Shown here piece after piece: positions 49,059-57,859 of a stretch of 64,000 nt of DNA. This DNA is from Mesorhizobium ciceri biovar biserrulae WSM1271 (GTDB taxonomy: Bacteria > Pseudomonadota > Alphaproteobacteria > Rhizobiales > Rhizobiaceae). Numbering within the stretch: the stretch's first letter is position 1; every line of letters begins with the position of its first letter. The notes beneath the pieces are model-generated. The model searched no databases and was not told where the DNA came from. It was given only the letters and a program-made list of their open reading frames with translations. The position numbers and the translations under genes are program-made. Location: the NCBI RefSeq assembly GCF_000185905.1, contig NC_014923.1, positions 4,301,501-4,365,500 on the forward strand, read 5' to 3'.

Positions 49059-49433
49059 TCATTCCTGCGCTTTGTCGCGCTTGCTGCCGATCCGCCAGTA
49101 CCGCCAGGGCATGAACCAGAGATAGCGATCCGCAAGCGCCTCCGGCACCAGGTCTATGCCATGCGTGCCGAATGGCCCGCAGCGCAGCACGCGGAAGAAT
49201 CCCATCCAGCCGCCGGCCCACAGACCATGGCGGGCGATCGCCTCATGCGCATATTCCGAACAGGTCGGCAGATGCCGGCAGGAATTGCCGACAAAGCCCG
49301 ACAGCGTCAGCTGGTAGAGGCGCACGAGCGACGTGCCGAGGAGACGGCCTGGCGTCTTGCGCCAGGGGCCGGGCCAGTTGCGGCCGCGTTTTTGCGACCC
49401 GTCTATATGCGCATGCCCATGCTGGTCGCGCAC
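49059..49433 (-). CDS. yidD: Membrane protein insertion efficiency factor YidD
   Basis: 124 residues from a GTG with GGAG six bases upstream; a GTG one codon earlier is equally possible. The family core is present: LVRLYQLTLSGFVGNSCRHL then PTCSEYAHEAIARHGLWAGG and RVLRCGPFGTHGIDLVPE. YidD is a small inner-membrane-associated protein that helps YidC and SecYEG insert proteins. The amphipathic N-terminus is followed by the three conserved cysteines. The frame is open further upstream, but that sequence is not protein-like. Confidence 0.9.
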   Translation of the reverse strand: MRDQHGHAHIDGSQKRGRNWPGPWRKTPGRLLGTSLVRLYQLTLSGFVGNSCRHLPTCSEYAHEAIARHGLWAGGWMGFFRVLRCGPFGTHGIDLVPEALADRYLWFMPWRYWRIGSKRDKAQE

Positions 49434-49518
49434 CACAGTCTCCGTATCGCGTTTCCCAGGCGATAGATGTGGACTTCCGCCGGAGAACGCAATCCCCGCT
49501 CCTTCCGCGCCCCCGCCA

Positions 49519-49677
49519 TCACGGACGGGAACGGCGAAACGGCTGCCTGTCAGCCGACGGCGCCCAGCGGCCACGACTGGCCGGCTCCTCGCGGCGCTTT
49601 GAATACTGCTTTTCGTCACGCCATTGAAACGTCGCGATCCGCATGACATCGCCAAAAATGTTCAGCAACTGGATCAT
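49519..49677 (-). CDS. Small basic protein candidate upstream of yidD
   Basis: 52 residues from an ATG with AAGGAG seven bases upstream, one of the best ribosome sites in this stretch. The N-terminus MIQLLNIFGDVMRIATFQW is hydrophobic and the rest is rich in Arg, Ser and Pro. I recognise no family. It lies 83 bases upstream of the yidD start on the same strand and is divergent from the LysR gene. It may be a genuine small protein or a leader peptide of the yidD transcript. Confidence 0.5.
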   Translation of the reverse strand: MIQLLNIFGDVMRIATFQWRDEKQYSKRREEPASRGRWAPSADRQPFRRSRP

Positions 49678-49769
49678 GGTCGGTCTCCTTTGACATGGAT
49701 TAGACCGCCGCTGGCCTTCGCCTTCAAACGAGTATAATTTCCACTTCGGATAATCCTGGGTTATGCGAA

Positions 49770-50687
49770 ATGAAGCGTGGGCGCCTGCCGCTGACGGCAT
49801 TGAGGAGCTTCGAGGCGGCGGGCCGGCATCTGAGCTTCAGCCGGGCGGCCGAGGAGCTTTTCGTCTCGCAGGCGGCGATCAGCCGGCAGATCCGCGAGCT
49901 CGAAATCTTCCTGCATCGACCCTTGTTCGAACGTCACCATCGACGAGTCGAACTGACCGACACCGGCCGGCGTCTGCTGGATCAGCTTGTCAGAAGTTTC
50001 GACGCCATCGATACCTTGCTTGGCGATCTGGTGGCGACACCGGCGCAGTCCGTGGTCCGTGTCAGTGTCGAGCCGTCGCTTGCCTCCGTGTGGCTGGTTC
50101 CCCGGCTCAACCGGTTTCGCCAATTGAGGCCCGACATCGACGTCTCCCTCGAAGTCGATCCAAGGCTGATCGAGTTCCGCAGCGATCAGCCGGAGCTTGC
50201 CTTGCGCTTCAGCGCGCATGCCGACTCGTGGCCGCGCAGCCAGGCCGAGCGGCTTGCCTCGACGGTCGATTCGCCGGTCCTGTCGCCGGCGCTGCTTGCT
50301 TCTGGCCCTGCCCTCAGGAAGCCAATCGATCTTGGCCGCTACACGCTTTTGCACGAGGAGAACCGCCAGGGCTGGGTGCGCTGGTTCGAAGCGGCCGGCG
50401 TGCCCGCCGACGCCGTGCCCGCGCGCGGGCCGATGCTGGCGGATGCGTCGCTTTCAAAGCAGGCCGCCTTGCTCGGACATGGCGTGGCATTGGGCGATCT
50501 GTTGCAGATCGGCGGGGAAATCGCATCCGGCGCGCTGGTCAAGCCGTTCGACATCGACGTCGCATCCGGCGCCTATTGGCTGGTGGCCAGAAACCTGCAC
50601 GACCTCTCGGAGCCGGCCGCCGCGTTCGCCGACTGGCTCAGAAGTGAATTTGCCGAAAGCAGGCGGGCGCTGGAAGCGCAGGCTTAA
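49770..50687 (+). CDS. LysR family regulator, GcvA-like
   Basis: 305 residues. The N-terminal winged helix reads LPLTALRSFEAAGRHLSFSR then AAEELFVSQAAISRQIRELE, the stretch shared by GcvA-type regulators, and HRPLFERHHRRVELTDTGRR. The C-terminal substrate-binding domain of about 210 residues has no readable ligand. GcvA proteins control glycine cleavage in enterobacteria, but this one is 26 kb from gcvT, and gcvTHP here is under a riboswitch, so that role should not be assumed. Ribosome site is weak. Confidence 0.92.
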   Translation: MKRGRLPLTALRSFEAAGRHLSFSRAAEELFVSQAAISRQIRELEIFLHRPLFERHHRRVELTDTGRRLLDQLVRSFDAIDTLLGDLVATPAQSVVRVSVEPSLASVWLVPRLNRFRQLRPDIDVSLEVDPRLIEFRSDQPELALRFSAHADSWPRSQAERLASTVDSPVLSPALLASGPALRKPIDLGRYTLLHEENRQGWVRWFEAAGVPADAVPARGPMLADASLSKQAALLGHGVALGDLLQIGGEIASGALVKPFDIDVASGAYWLVARNLHDLSEPAAAFADWLRSEFAESRRALEAQA

Positions 50688-50789
50688 ACCCTTCTGGCCC
50701 GGTTCCTGTCCAGCCAAATGCCAGCCGTGGCAGCAAAGATTTTGGGCGCCTGCGCGAAGCCTGCGCACCGTGGACGGCCAATCCCAAGG

Positions 50790-51236
50790 TCAGGCCGCTT
50801 CTTCGGCGCGCTTCTTCTCGATCTGGCCGATCGCGTCGACCACGGCATCGAAAGTCAGCATGGTCGAAGCGTGCCGCGCCTTGTAGTCGCGCACCGGCTC
50901 CAAATATCTGAGATCCGCAAAGCGGCCGTCCGGCGGGGCGCCATTTTCCTTGAGCATCTTCAGCATGGTGTCGCGCACCGCGCGCAATTCCTCGGCACTC
51001 GCGCCGACGACATGCTGCGCCATGATCGATGACGACGCCTGGCCGAGCGCGCAGGCCTTCACGTCATGGGCAAAATCCGTGACGACGCCGTCCTGCATCT
51101 TGAGGTCGACGGTGACGGTCGAACCGCATAGCTTGGAGTGCGCCTTGGCGGTCGCGTCAGGATGATCGAGACGGCCGATGCGGGCGATGTTTCCGGCAAA
51201 ACCGAGAATTTTCGCGTTGTAGACGTCGTTTATCAT
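50790..51236 (-). CDS. NifU/IscU-like Fe-S scaffold family protein lacking the third cysteine
   Basis: 148 residues. The IscU/SufU N-terminal fold is recognisable: [18 protein letters not shown] (Cys37) and [20 protein letters not shown] (Cys62). In IscU the third ligand is the Cys of a His-Cys pair near the C-terminus; here the aligned stretch is [10 protein letters not shown], so the Cys is replaced by Ala (residue 123). Cluster assembly would need another ligand, or the protein has a different role. It is divergent from folE; the 240-base gap contains a perfect TATAAT (51312-51317) oriented toward folE. Confidence 0.87.
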   Translation of the reverse strand: MINDVYNAKILGFAGNIARIGRLDHPDATAKAHSKLCGSTVTVDLKMQDGVVTDFAHDVKACALGQASSSIMAQHVVGASAEELRAVRDTMLKMLKENGAPPDGRFADLRYLEPVRDYKARHASTMLTFDAVVDAIGQIEKKRAEEAA

Positions 51237-51476
51237 AATTTTCCAATCCGTCGCCGCCAAGCGAACAGCGATTGCCGCTGTCGTGTCTTCCTTTCGCTCG
51301 CTATGACCTTATATAATGCTGGCAGTCCGGTATCGACAAGAACGACGAAAGCCAATGTCCTTGCCGGGAAGTTCACGCCGCTTACGGGGCTGGAAACGGG
51401 GCGAGTTTCCGACACCGAAAGGTCGTGGTCCGTTCAACTCGTTCCTCCGCCGAGAGGGACTACGGGAGACGCCTTT

Positions 51477-52112
51477 ATGGATGCCGTCATCAAGAAGCTC
51501 ATGCCACAGTCAGCCTATATGGAAAAGCCGGTCACCGACCGGCCAAGCGAAGCCGAAGTCGAAGCCGCCGTGCGCACGCTTTTGCGCTGGACCGGCGACA
51601 ATCCGGACCGCGAAGGGTTGGTCGACACGCCGAAGCGGGTGGCAAAGGCCTTTCGCGAAATGTTCGGTGGTTACGACATGTGCCCGGCCGACGAGCTCGG
51701 CCGCACCTTCGAGGAGGTCGCCGGCTACGATGACCTGGTGATCGTCAAGGACATCACATTCCATTCGCATTGCGAGCACCATATGGTGCCGATCATCGGC
51801 AAGGCGCATGTCGGATATCTTCCGGACGGCAAGGTCGTCGGCCTGTCCAAGATCGCACGCGTCGTCGATATCTTCGCCCACCGCCTGCAAACCCAGGAGG
51901 CGCTGACGGCGCAGATCGCCGGCGTCATCCAGGACGTGCTCAATCCGCGCGGCGTCGCCGTCATGATCGAGGCCGAGCACATGTGCATGGCCATGCGCGG
52001 CATCCGCAAGCAGGGATCAACCACGCTGACCTCGACCTTCACCGGCGTTTTCAAGGACACGCCCGAAGAGCAGGTCCGTTTCGTCACCATGGTGCGCGGC
52101 GGCGGGGTCTGA
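51477..52112 (+). CDS. folE: GTP cyclohydrolase I (type IA)
   Basis: 211 residues. Converts GTP to dihydroneopterin triphosphate, first step of folate synthesis. Zinc ligands are Cys99 and His102 in HSHCEHH and Cys170 in [11 protein letters not shown]. Also present are [14 protein letters not shown] and the C-terminal [10 protein letters not shown]. The ATG has GGGAG eight bases upstream; the frame is open for another 110 codons upstream but without family similarity. hisI follows after 35 bases, and the two are probably co-transcribed. Confidence 0.96.
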   Translation: MDAVIKKLMPQSAYMEKPVTDRPSEAEVEAAVRTLLRWTGDNPDREGLVDTPKRVAKAFREMFGGYDMCPADELGRTFEEVAGYDDLVIVKDITFHSHCEHHMVPIIGKAHVGYLPDGKVVGLSKIARVVDIFAHRLQTQEALTAQIAGVIQDVLNPRGVAVMIEAEHMCMAMRGIRKQGSTTLTSTFTGVFKDTPEEQVRFVTMVRGGGV

Positions 52113-52147
52113 TCGGCCCTCGCCGGCCATCAAAATAAGGACCGGCG

Positions 52148-52609
52148 ATGTCGGCACTGGAATTTCCAAAAGCTCCGTCGGACAAGAAGGCTCTCGAGGA
52201 AGGCGCGGTGTTTTCGCCGCGCTTCGATGCAGCCGGGCTGGTCACGGTCGTCGTGACAGACGCCGCGGACGGCATGCTGTTGATGGTTGCGCATATGAAC
52301 GCGCAAGCACTGGCACTGACGCTTGAGACCGGCATCGCCCACTACTGGTCGCGCTCGCGCAGCGCGCTTTGGAAAAAGGGCGAAACATCAGGCAATTTTC
52401 AGCATGTCGTCGAGATGCTCACGGATTGTGACCAGGATGCCATATGGTTGCGCGTCAAAGTGTTGGGCCACGACGCAACCTGTCACACTGGCCGGCGTTC
52501 ATGCTTTTATCGGACGGTGGGGCTGGTCGACGGCAAAGGGACGCTTGCCATCGACGGCAGCAAGCCGCTGTTCGATGCGGAAAACACGTATCGGAAACCA
52601 ACAGCTTGA
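52148..52609 (+). CDS. hisI: Phosphoribosyl-AMP cyclohydrolase
   Basis: 153 residues. Opens the purine ring of phosphoribosyl-AMP in histidine synthesis. Family motifs: [53 protein letters not shown] (metal-binding Asp/Cys cluster) and [11 protein letters not shown] with the zinc cysteines. It has no fused HisE domain, as usual in alphaproteobacteria. AAGGA precedes the ATG. It is downstream of folE and 81 bases before the patatin gene. Confidence 0.95.
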   Translation: MSALEFPKAPSDKKALEEGAVFSPRFDAAGLVTVVVTDAADGMLLMVAHMNAQALALTLETGIAHYWSRSRSALWKKGETSGNFQHVVEMLTDCDQDAIWLRVKVLGHDATCHTGRRSCFYRTVGLVDGKGTLAIDGSKPLFDAENTYRKPTA

Positions 52610-52690
52610 ACCTTCTGCCTGACACCAACGACACAGATTCATCATTTCGATACGCCCCGCTCGTATAGTAGCCGTGGGACAAGGGAGATT

Positions 52691-53665
52691 ATGATGCTCG
52701 AGTGGGCGTCATTGCGTAACAGACCAGATGTCAGGGAGGCCAACGGCCTGTCCTCGTCAGGCGGCGCGTCCGAAACGAACTCCCAAAAGAAAACAGGCAT
52801 TTCGCTTGCCTTGGGTGGCGGGTGCGCCCGCGGCTGGGCGCATATCGGCGTGCTGCGCGCGCTGGATGAAGCCGGCATCGAAGTATCGATGATCGCCGGC
52901 ACCTCGATCGGCGCGCTGGTCGGCGGCTGCTATCTCGCCGGCAAACTGGACGAGCTCGAAGAATTCGCCCGCAGCCTGACCAAGCGCCGCATTTTCGGCC
53001 TGCTCGATCTCAATTTACGCGGCAGCGGCCTGTTCGGCGGCATGAAACTCGATGCAAGGCTGCGCGAGCACATGGCCGGCATTCGTTTCGAGGACCTTGC
53101 CAAGCCGTTCGTCGCGGTCACTTCCGAAATCCGCACGGGCCACGAAATCTGGCTGTCGAGCGGCTCATTGATCACCGCCATGCGCGCCTCTTATGCGCTT
53201 CCCGGCGTGTTCGAGCCGGTGAATTGCAACGGCCGCGTGCTGGTCGACGGCGCTCTGGTCAACCCCGTACCGGTTTCGGTCTGCCGCGCCTACGAGCAGC
53301 CGCTCGTCGTGGCGGTCAACCTTCACTATGACCTGTTCGGCCGTGCCGCCGTCATCAAGCACAGCGCTGGCGAACTGGTCGTCGAAAAGGACGCGCCGAG
53401 GGCCGGACATGGCGATCCCGAACACCAGTCGCATCAGACCCGGCTCGGCATCACCGGCGTCATGGTCGAGGCCTTCAACATCATCCAGGACCGCATTTCG
53501 CGCGCAAGACTTGCCGGCGATCCGCCAGACATGTCGCTGCAGCCGAAGCTCAGCCATATCGGCCTGACCGAGTTCCACCGCGCCGACGAGGCGATCAATC
53601 TCGGCTATCAGGCGACGATGGCGCAGATCGGCGAACTGACCCGGCTGCAGACAGTTCTCGCCTGA
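52691..53665 (+). CDS. Patatin-like phospholipase (RssA-type)
   Basis: 324 residues. The catalytic dyad is recognisable: oxyanion loop ALGGGCARGWAHIGVLRAL, nucleophile serine in the GTSIGAL elbow (GxSxG), and aspartate in VDGALVNPVPVSV. It hydrolyses phospholipid or neutral-lipid acyl esters. There is no signal peptide. The 40-residue N-terminal leader is polar. GGGAG precedes two adjacent ATG codons. It ends seven bases before the convergent recJ stop. Confidence 0.9.
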   Translation: MMLEWASLRNRPDVREANGLSSSGGASETNSQKKTGISLALGGGCARGWAHIGVLRALDEAGIEVSMIAGTSIGALVGGCYLAGKLDELEEFARSLTKRRIFGLLDLNLRGSGLFGGMKLDARLREHMAGIRFEDLAKPFVAVTSEIRTGHEIWLSSGSLITAMRASYALPGVFEPVNCNGRVLVDGALVNPVPVSVCRAYEQPLVVAVNLHYDLFGRAAVIKHSAGELVVEKDAPRAGHGDPEHQSHQTRLGITGVMVEAFNIIQDRISRARLAGDPPDMSLQPKLSHIGLTEFHRADEAINLGYQATMAQIGELTRLQTVLA

Positions 53666-53672
53666 TCAAAAC

Positions 53673-55457
53673 CTACGCACGAGCCGCATCGGTGATACGA
53701 AACTGAACGGTGCGGTTGCCGTTCCAGTAATTCCCTGAGAGCGAACCGGCGACGTGGATTGTCTTGCCCCGGTTCTTGAACAGGAATTCGCCAAGCGCGG
53801 TATCGACGGCGCGAAAGGCGATCGCCTGGATCCGGCCGCCGCTTTCCGATTGCAGCTCGACGCGGATGTGATTGGTGCCGACCGGCCGCGCATCGGCCAA
53901 CCGGTGGCGCGGCAACGCGAAAACAGGGGCCACGTGCCCGGCACCGAAAGGTCCGGCTTGTTCCAGCGCGTCGAGCAGGCTGAGTGTCGCGCCTTCAGCG
54001 GCAAGCGCACCGTCTATGGCCAGGCTTTCCTCGCCCTGCAGGCGAAACACATCGGCTGCCGCCCGCTCTTCGAAAAACGCCCTGAGCTCACCAAGCCTCG
54101 CCCGCTCGACGGTGATGCCCGCCGCCATGCCATGCCCGCCACCCTTGACGATCAGACCGGCAATGGCCGCCTCGCGCACCAGCCGGCCGAGGTCGAACCC
54201 CGAGACCGAGCGGCCCGAGCCGGTGCCGATGCCGTTGGCGTTGAAGGCGATGGCGAAGGCCGGCCGGCGGGCATGATCCTTCAGCCGTGAGGCGAGCAAA
54301 CCGACGATGCCCGGATGCCAGCTGTTGCTGGCGGTGACGACGATCGCCGGGCCATTGCCGCCGGCGAGCTCCGCATCGGCCTCGGCGCGCGCCGCCGCGA
54401 GCATCTCCTGCTCCATCAACTGCCGTTCCTGGTTGAGCCGGTCGAGCGTCTCGGCAATGGTGCGCGCCTCGACCGGGTCGTCGGTCGCAAGCAACCGGCT
54501 GCCAAGTGCGGCATCGCCGATGCGTCCGCCGGCATTGATGCGCGGGCCGATCAGATAGGCCAGATGGAAAGTGCTGATCGGCTCGCCGATGCGCGACACC
54601 CGTGCCAGTGCCGCGAGCCCTTCGTTCTTCTGCTGGCGCGCCATCTGCAGCCCCTTGACCACGAAGGCACGGTTGACGCCGGTCAGCGGCACCACGTCAC
54701 AAACGGTGGCCAATGCCACGATATCGAGCAGCGAAAGCAGGTCCGGCGGCGTAGCATCGGCCATGCGGCTACGCAGGATCCTGGCCGTCTGCACAAGGGC
54801 GAGGAAGACCACGCCGGCGGCACAGAGATGGCCCTGCCCGGAGAGGTCGTCGTCGCGATTGGGATTGACGACAGCGATTGCCGCCGGCAAGGCACCGCCG
54901 ACCTGGTGGTGGTCGAGCACCACGACATCGGCCCCGGCCTCATTGGCGGCATCGATGGAGGCGGCGCTGTTGGTGCCGCAATCGACGGTGACGATCAGTG
55001 TCGCGCCACGCGAAACAAGTTCGCGCATGGCGTCAGGGTTGGGGCCATAGCCCTCGAAAATACGATCCGGGATGTAGATTTCCGACGGCACCGAGAAATG
55101 CGTGAGGAACCGCTTCAGCAAGGCCGACGAGGCGGCGCCGTCGACATCATAGTCGCCGAAGATCGCCACCTTTTCCCTGGCCATCACCGCGGCGGCGATC
55201 CGGGCCGCCGCCCTGTCCATGTCGGTCAGCGATGCCGGATCCGGCAGAAGATCGCGGATCGTCGGATCGAGAAACCGCTCGGTCTGCTCGGCGGTGACGC
55301 CGCGGCCGGCAAGCACCCGTGCTACGATATCGGGTACCCCGTAGCCTTGCGCGATGGCGAGCGCGATCATGTCCTGCCGCTCGGTCAGCCGGTGCTCCCA
55401 GGAAACCCCTGACACCGACTGCCTGACATCGAGGAAGAGGCGCTTTTCGCCGGTCAT
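53673..55457 (-). CDS. recJ: Single-stranded-DNA-specific exonuclease RecJ
   Basis: 594 residues. 5'-3' exonuclease acting in recombination and mismatch repair. DHH-family motifs: VAIFGDYDVDGAASSALLKR (motif I), LIVTVDCGTN (II), VVLDHHQVGG (III), and ALATVCDVVPL (IV), then the DHHA1 motif KGGGHGMAAG and an OB-fold at the C-terminus. An ATG 13 codons upstream (55496) lies inside the palindromic repeat copy C, so the ATG at 55457 is preferred; it lacks a strong ribosome site. Confidence 0.95.
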   Translation of the reverse strand: MTGEKRLFLDVRQSVSGVSWEHRLTERQDMIALAIAQGYGVPDIVARVLAGRGVTAEQTERFLDPTIRDLLPDPASLTDMDRAAARIAAAVMAREKVAIFGDYDVDGAASSALLKRFLTHFSVPSEIYIPDRIFEGYGPNPDAMRELVSRGATLIVTVDCGTNSAASIDAANEAGADVVVLDHHQVGGALPAAIAVVNPNRDDDLSGQGHLCAAGVVFLALVQTARILRSRMADATPPDLLSLLDIVALATVCDVVPLTGVNRAFVVKGLQMARQQKNEGLAALARVSRIGEPISTFHLAYLIGPRINAGGRIGDAALGSRLLATDDPVEARTIAETLDRLNQERQLMEQEMLAAARAEADAELAGGNGPAIVVTASNSWHPGIVGLLASRLKDHARRPAFAIAFNANGIGTGSGRSVSGFDLGRLVREAAIAGLIVKGGGHGMAAGITVERARLGELRAFFEERAAADVFRLQGEESLAIDGALAAEGATLSLLDALEQAGPFGAGHVAPVFALPRHRLADARPVGTNHIRVELQSESGGRIQAIAFRAVDTALGEFLFKNRGKTIHVAGSLSGNYWNGNRTVQFRITDAARA

Positions 55458-55492
55458 ACGCTTTGCCAACTCATCGTTGGCCGCACGATAGT

Positions 55493-55537
55493 GCATGTCG
55501 CCCAAAAGTGCGCAGCGGTTTTGGGGCGACGACCTGT
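55493..55537. repeat. Intergenic palindromic repeat, copy C
   Basis: GCATGTCG + CCCAAAA + loop GTGCGCAGCGG + TTTTGGG + CGACCTGT. The inner stem is perfect; the right outer arm has decayed from CGACATGC. It abuts the recJ start region, and its left arm even provides an in-frame ATG for recJ. The downstream flank ATTTAAAGCGTGTCACG resembles the tail of related rhizobial elements I recall. Confidence 0.75.
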
Positions 55538-55635
55538 ATTGGCAACAATTTAAAGCGTGTCACGTTCATGCGATGCTCTATAGGCCAAAGGCAGGCAAAG
55601 CCAAGCGATTCACGGGGTGCGCCGTCCGGGAAGTG

Positions 55636-55869
55636 TCAAGAAAACTGCGCTTTCCGCTTTTCAGCCTGGCGCCGAAGCCATTCGTCGGCCGCATCGCCCA
55701 TCGTCTTTTCCACACCGTCCTTCAGCCAGGCCATGAAAGACCGGTCGAAGCTGAATGCGTCGCCGCATTCCCGGATGAGAAAGCGACGCACATTCTGGGT
55801 GTTGCGATAAGACTGCGTGATGGCGGTGGCGCGCGAAATCGGATCCGCGTGCCAGTCGAACGGTTTCAT
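55636..55869 (-). CDS. DUF6434-like small protein
   Basis: 77 residues from an ATG with AAGGA seven bases upstream. The stretch TQSYRNTQNVRRFLIREC and the closing ADEWLRRQAEKRK match my memory of DUF6434, a small helical domain often seen with SAP-type DNA-binding proteins. Role unknown. It is between glpX and recJ on the same strand, in neither's tight operon (73 and about 98 bases of spacing to neighbours on either side). Confidence 0.75.
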   Translation of the reverse strand: MKPFDWHADPISRATAITQSYRNTQNVRRFLIRECGDAFSFDRSFMAWLKDGVEKTMGDAADEWLRRQAEKRKAQFS

Positions 55870-55942
55870 CGTCAAATCCTTGCAGCCAATATCGGGTGCG
55901 CCCGAATGGCTAACAATTGCAAGGTGGCTTCGCAAGCAAGCG

Positions 55943-56926
55943 TCAGAACTTATCCAGGTCCTGATGGCGTGCCTTGATCTCGCGCACCGTCCGCGACGAC
56001 GAGCGCAGCACGATCGTGTGGGTGGTGATGTAATTGTGGCCGAACTTGACGCCAGCCAGCATGTTGCCGTCGGTGACACCGGTGGCCGCAAACAGCACAT
56101 CGCCGCGCGCCATGTCCTCCGTCCGATAGACCCGTTTCGGATTGGAAATACCCATCTTTGCCGCGCGAGCAACCTTTTCCGGTGTGTCGAGGATCAGCCT
56201 GCCCTGCATCTGGCCGCCGGTGCAGCGCAGCGCGGCGGCGGCCAGCACGCCCTCGGGTGCTCCGCCAGTGCCGAGATAGATATCGATGCCGGTTTCTTCC
56301 GGATCCGTGGTGTGGATGACGCCGGCGACATCGCCGTCGCCGATCAGCCGGATCGCGGCACCCGTGGCGCGCACGGCATCGATCAGCTTGGCATGACGTG
56401 GCCGGTCGAGGATACAGGTGGTGATGTCCGAAATAGCCACGCCCTTGGCGCGGGCGAGGCTGGCGATGTTTTCGGCCGGTGAGGCATCGATATCGATGAC
56501 GCCGTCCGCATAGCCCGGACCGATGGCGATCTTGTCCATGTAGACATCGGGCGCAAACAGCAGGCTGCCCTTTTCGGCGATGGCGATGACGGCGAGCGCA
56601 TTGGGCAGGTTCTTGGCGCAGATCGTCGTGCCTTCGAGCGGATCGAGCGCGATATCGACCGCCGGACCTTTGCCGGAGCCGACTTCTTCGCCGATATAGA
56701 GCATCGGCGCTTCATCGCGCTCGCCCTCGCCGATCACCACCGTGCCCCTGATGGAAAGCCGGTTGAGTTCCTGGCGCATGGCATCCACGGCGACCTGGTC
56801 GGCCGCCTTTTCGTCGCCGCGCCCACGCAGCCTGGCGGCCGCGACGGCGGCCCGTTCGGTGACGCGCACCAGTTCCATGGTGAGTATCCGGTCAAGGCCG
56901 GCGACGATGTTCTGGGCCACATTCAT
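55943..56926 (-). CDS. glpX: Class II fructose-1,6-bisphosphatase
   Basis: 327 residues. Gluconeogenic hydrolysis of fructose-1,6-bisphosphate. GlpX signatures are present: VVIGEGERDEAPMLYIGEEV with metal-binding Glu/Asp, DIALDPLEGTTICAKNLPNA, and LGTGGAPEGVLAAAALRC. GAGGAAA precedes the ATG. Its 5' region up to the next gene holds an inverted repeat CCCGCC/GGCGGG (around 56950) and an AT-rich stretch with repeated ATCGAATATC/AACAATATC, a likely promoter zone. In rhizobia glpX normally follows hom; here two small genes lie between. Confidence 0.95.
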   Translation of the reverse strand: MNVAQNIVAGLDRILTMELVRVTERAAVAAARLRGRGDEKAADQVAVDAMRQELNRLSIRGTVVIGEGERDEAPMLYIGEEVGSGKGPAVDIALDPLEGTTICAKNLPNALAVIAIAEKGSLLFAPDVYMDKIAIGPGYADGVIDIDASPAENIASLARAKGVAISDITTCILDRPRHAKLIDAVRATGAAIRLIGDGDVAGVIHTTDPEETGIDIYLGTGGAPEGVLAAAALRCTGGQMQGRLILDTPEKVARAAKMGISNPKRVYRTEDMARGDVLFAATGVTDGNMLAGVKFGHNYITTHTIVLRSSSRTVREIKARHQDLDKF

Positions 56927-57130
56927 CTGGTGATTTCCTCGTTGGCAATGCGGCCTCCCGCCGGAGGCGGGCCTGTTTTGTCAAACGAGCATGACAACGG
57001 CAAGACCTGCCACGAATATTATCGAATATCCAACAATATCAATCGATTAAACTACGTCTTGAAACACGACCGGCCCGATCGCCACGCGCCGGGCCAGTCT
57101 TAAAACGGTGAGAATGGCGGCCTTCGCGGC

Positions 57131-57298
57131 CTAAAAAACCGCGAGGTATTTGAGCAGCGAAATGATGCCGATGATGATGACGATGACCTGAACTATCTGT
57201 CTCATCCGGCCATCGAGCGGCAGGCGTTGAACCAGATAGAGAACGAGGATGATGACGAGGAATGTGATCAGGATGCCGATCAACGCTGATGAAGCCAT
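57131..57298 (-). CDS. Thivi_2564-type small membrane protein
   Basis: 55 residues, not shown by longer-frame methods. ATG with a near-perfect AAGGAGG. Two hydrophobic helices: ALIGILITFLVIILVLYLV and IVQVIVIIIGIISLL, joined by a conserved-looking QRLPLDGRMRQ loop. This matches a family of tiny two-helix inner-membrane proteins of unknown role. A hairpin terminator (57336-57355) separates it from the upstream DUF883-like gene. Confidence 0.75.
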   Translation of the reverse strand: MASSALIGILITFLVIILVLYLVQRLPLDGRMRQIVQVIVIIIGIISLLKYLAVF

Positions 57299-57335
57299 GG
57301 TGTCCTCCTTAAAAGTGATTTGCTGAAAACAATAG

Positions 57336-57355
57336 AAAAGGCCGGAAGCCCGGCC
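57336..57355 (-). terminator. Terminator of the DUF883-like gene
   Basis: Minus strand reads GGCCGGGCTTCCGGCCTTTT: six GC pairs, four-base loop, then a T tract, starting about 15 bases after the stop codon. Confidence 0.75.
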
Positions 57356-57369
57356 CTATTGCGCTGCGG

Positions 57370-57726
57370 TCAATACCAGCGGCGGGAGGTATCGTTCGTC
57401 GATTGAGCAATGGCGAAGCCGGCCAGAAAGCCGAGCAGGCCGATCACGCCGACCAAAGCTGTCGTCGTACCAGGATTCTCGCGCGCGACTTCCGAAACAG
57501 CCTGGGCCTGGCTGCGCAGTTGTTGCGCCGTACGCGAAGCGCGGTTCGCCGCGGTGTCGTACAACTCGGACGCCTGTTCGCTGGCGTCGTCGAACATCTC
57601 CGCGCCCCGCGCCGAAATGCTCTTGTTGATCTTGGTGATCTCTTTGCGCAGTTCGGCAATCTGCTTTTCCAGCGTCTTCTGGACGTCGTCGATATCGGGG
57701 GTGTCGGATTTGTTGGTGTCAGCCAT
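57370..57726 (-). CDS. DUF883/ElaB-YqjD-type membrane-anchored protein
   Basis: 118 residues from an ATG with AGAGGAA upstream. A heptad-rich soluble helix (TLEKQIAELRKEITKINKSI, then SEQASELYDTAANRASRTAQ) is followed by one C-terminal transmembrane helix (ALVGVIGLLGFLAGFAIAQ). E. coli relatives ElaB/YqjD are tail-anchored, bind ribosomes and are induced in stationary phase; extending that role to this protein is inference. It lies between hom and the 55-residue membrane protein. Confidence 0.82.
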   Translation of the reverse strand: MADTNKSDTPDIDDVQKTLEKQIAELRKEITKINKSISARGAEMFDDASEQASELYDTAANRASRTAQQLRSQAQAVSEVARENPGTTTALVGVIGLLGFLAGFAIAQSTNDTSRRWY

Positions 57727-57859
57727 GAAGCGGTTCCTCTGGTTGGTGACCAAGAGAACGGCGTCGACGCGAATTCGTTCCGGTCTGTGGCGGCTGCCTG
57801 CCTCCAGACCGGACTTCAATGCCTGCGGAATTCTTGTCCCGCGCGACTGTCGGACAAAG

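Noticed and set aside
56946-56975. Hairpin CCCGCC-GGA-GGCGGG upstream of glpX
   Set aside because: Three-base loop, no T tract on either side and no gene ending there. Could be chance in GC-rich DNA.
57780-57812. Inverted repeat after hom as a terminator
   Set aside because: The 8-bp stem encloses a long loop and is not followed by T residues on the minus strand.
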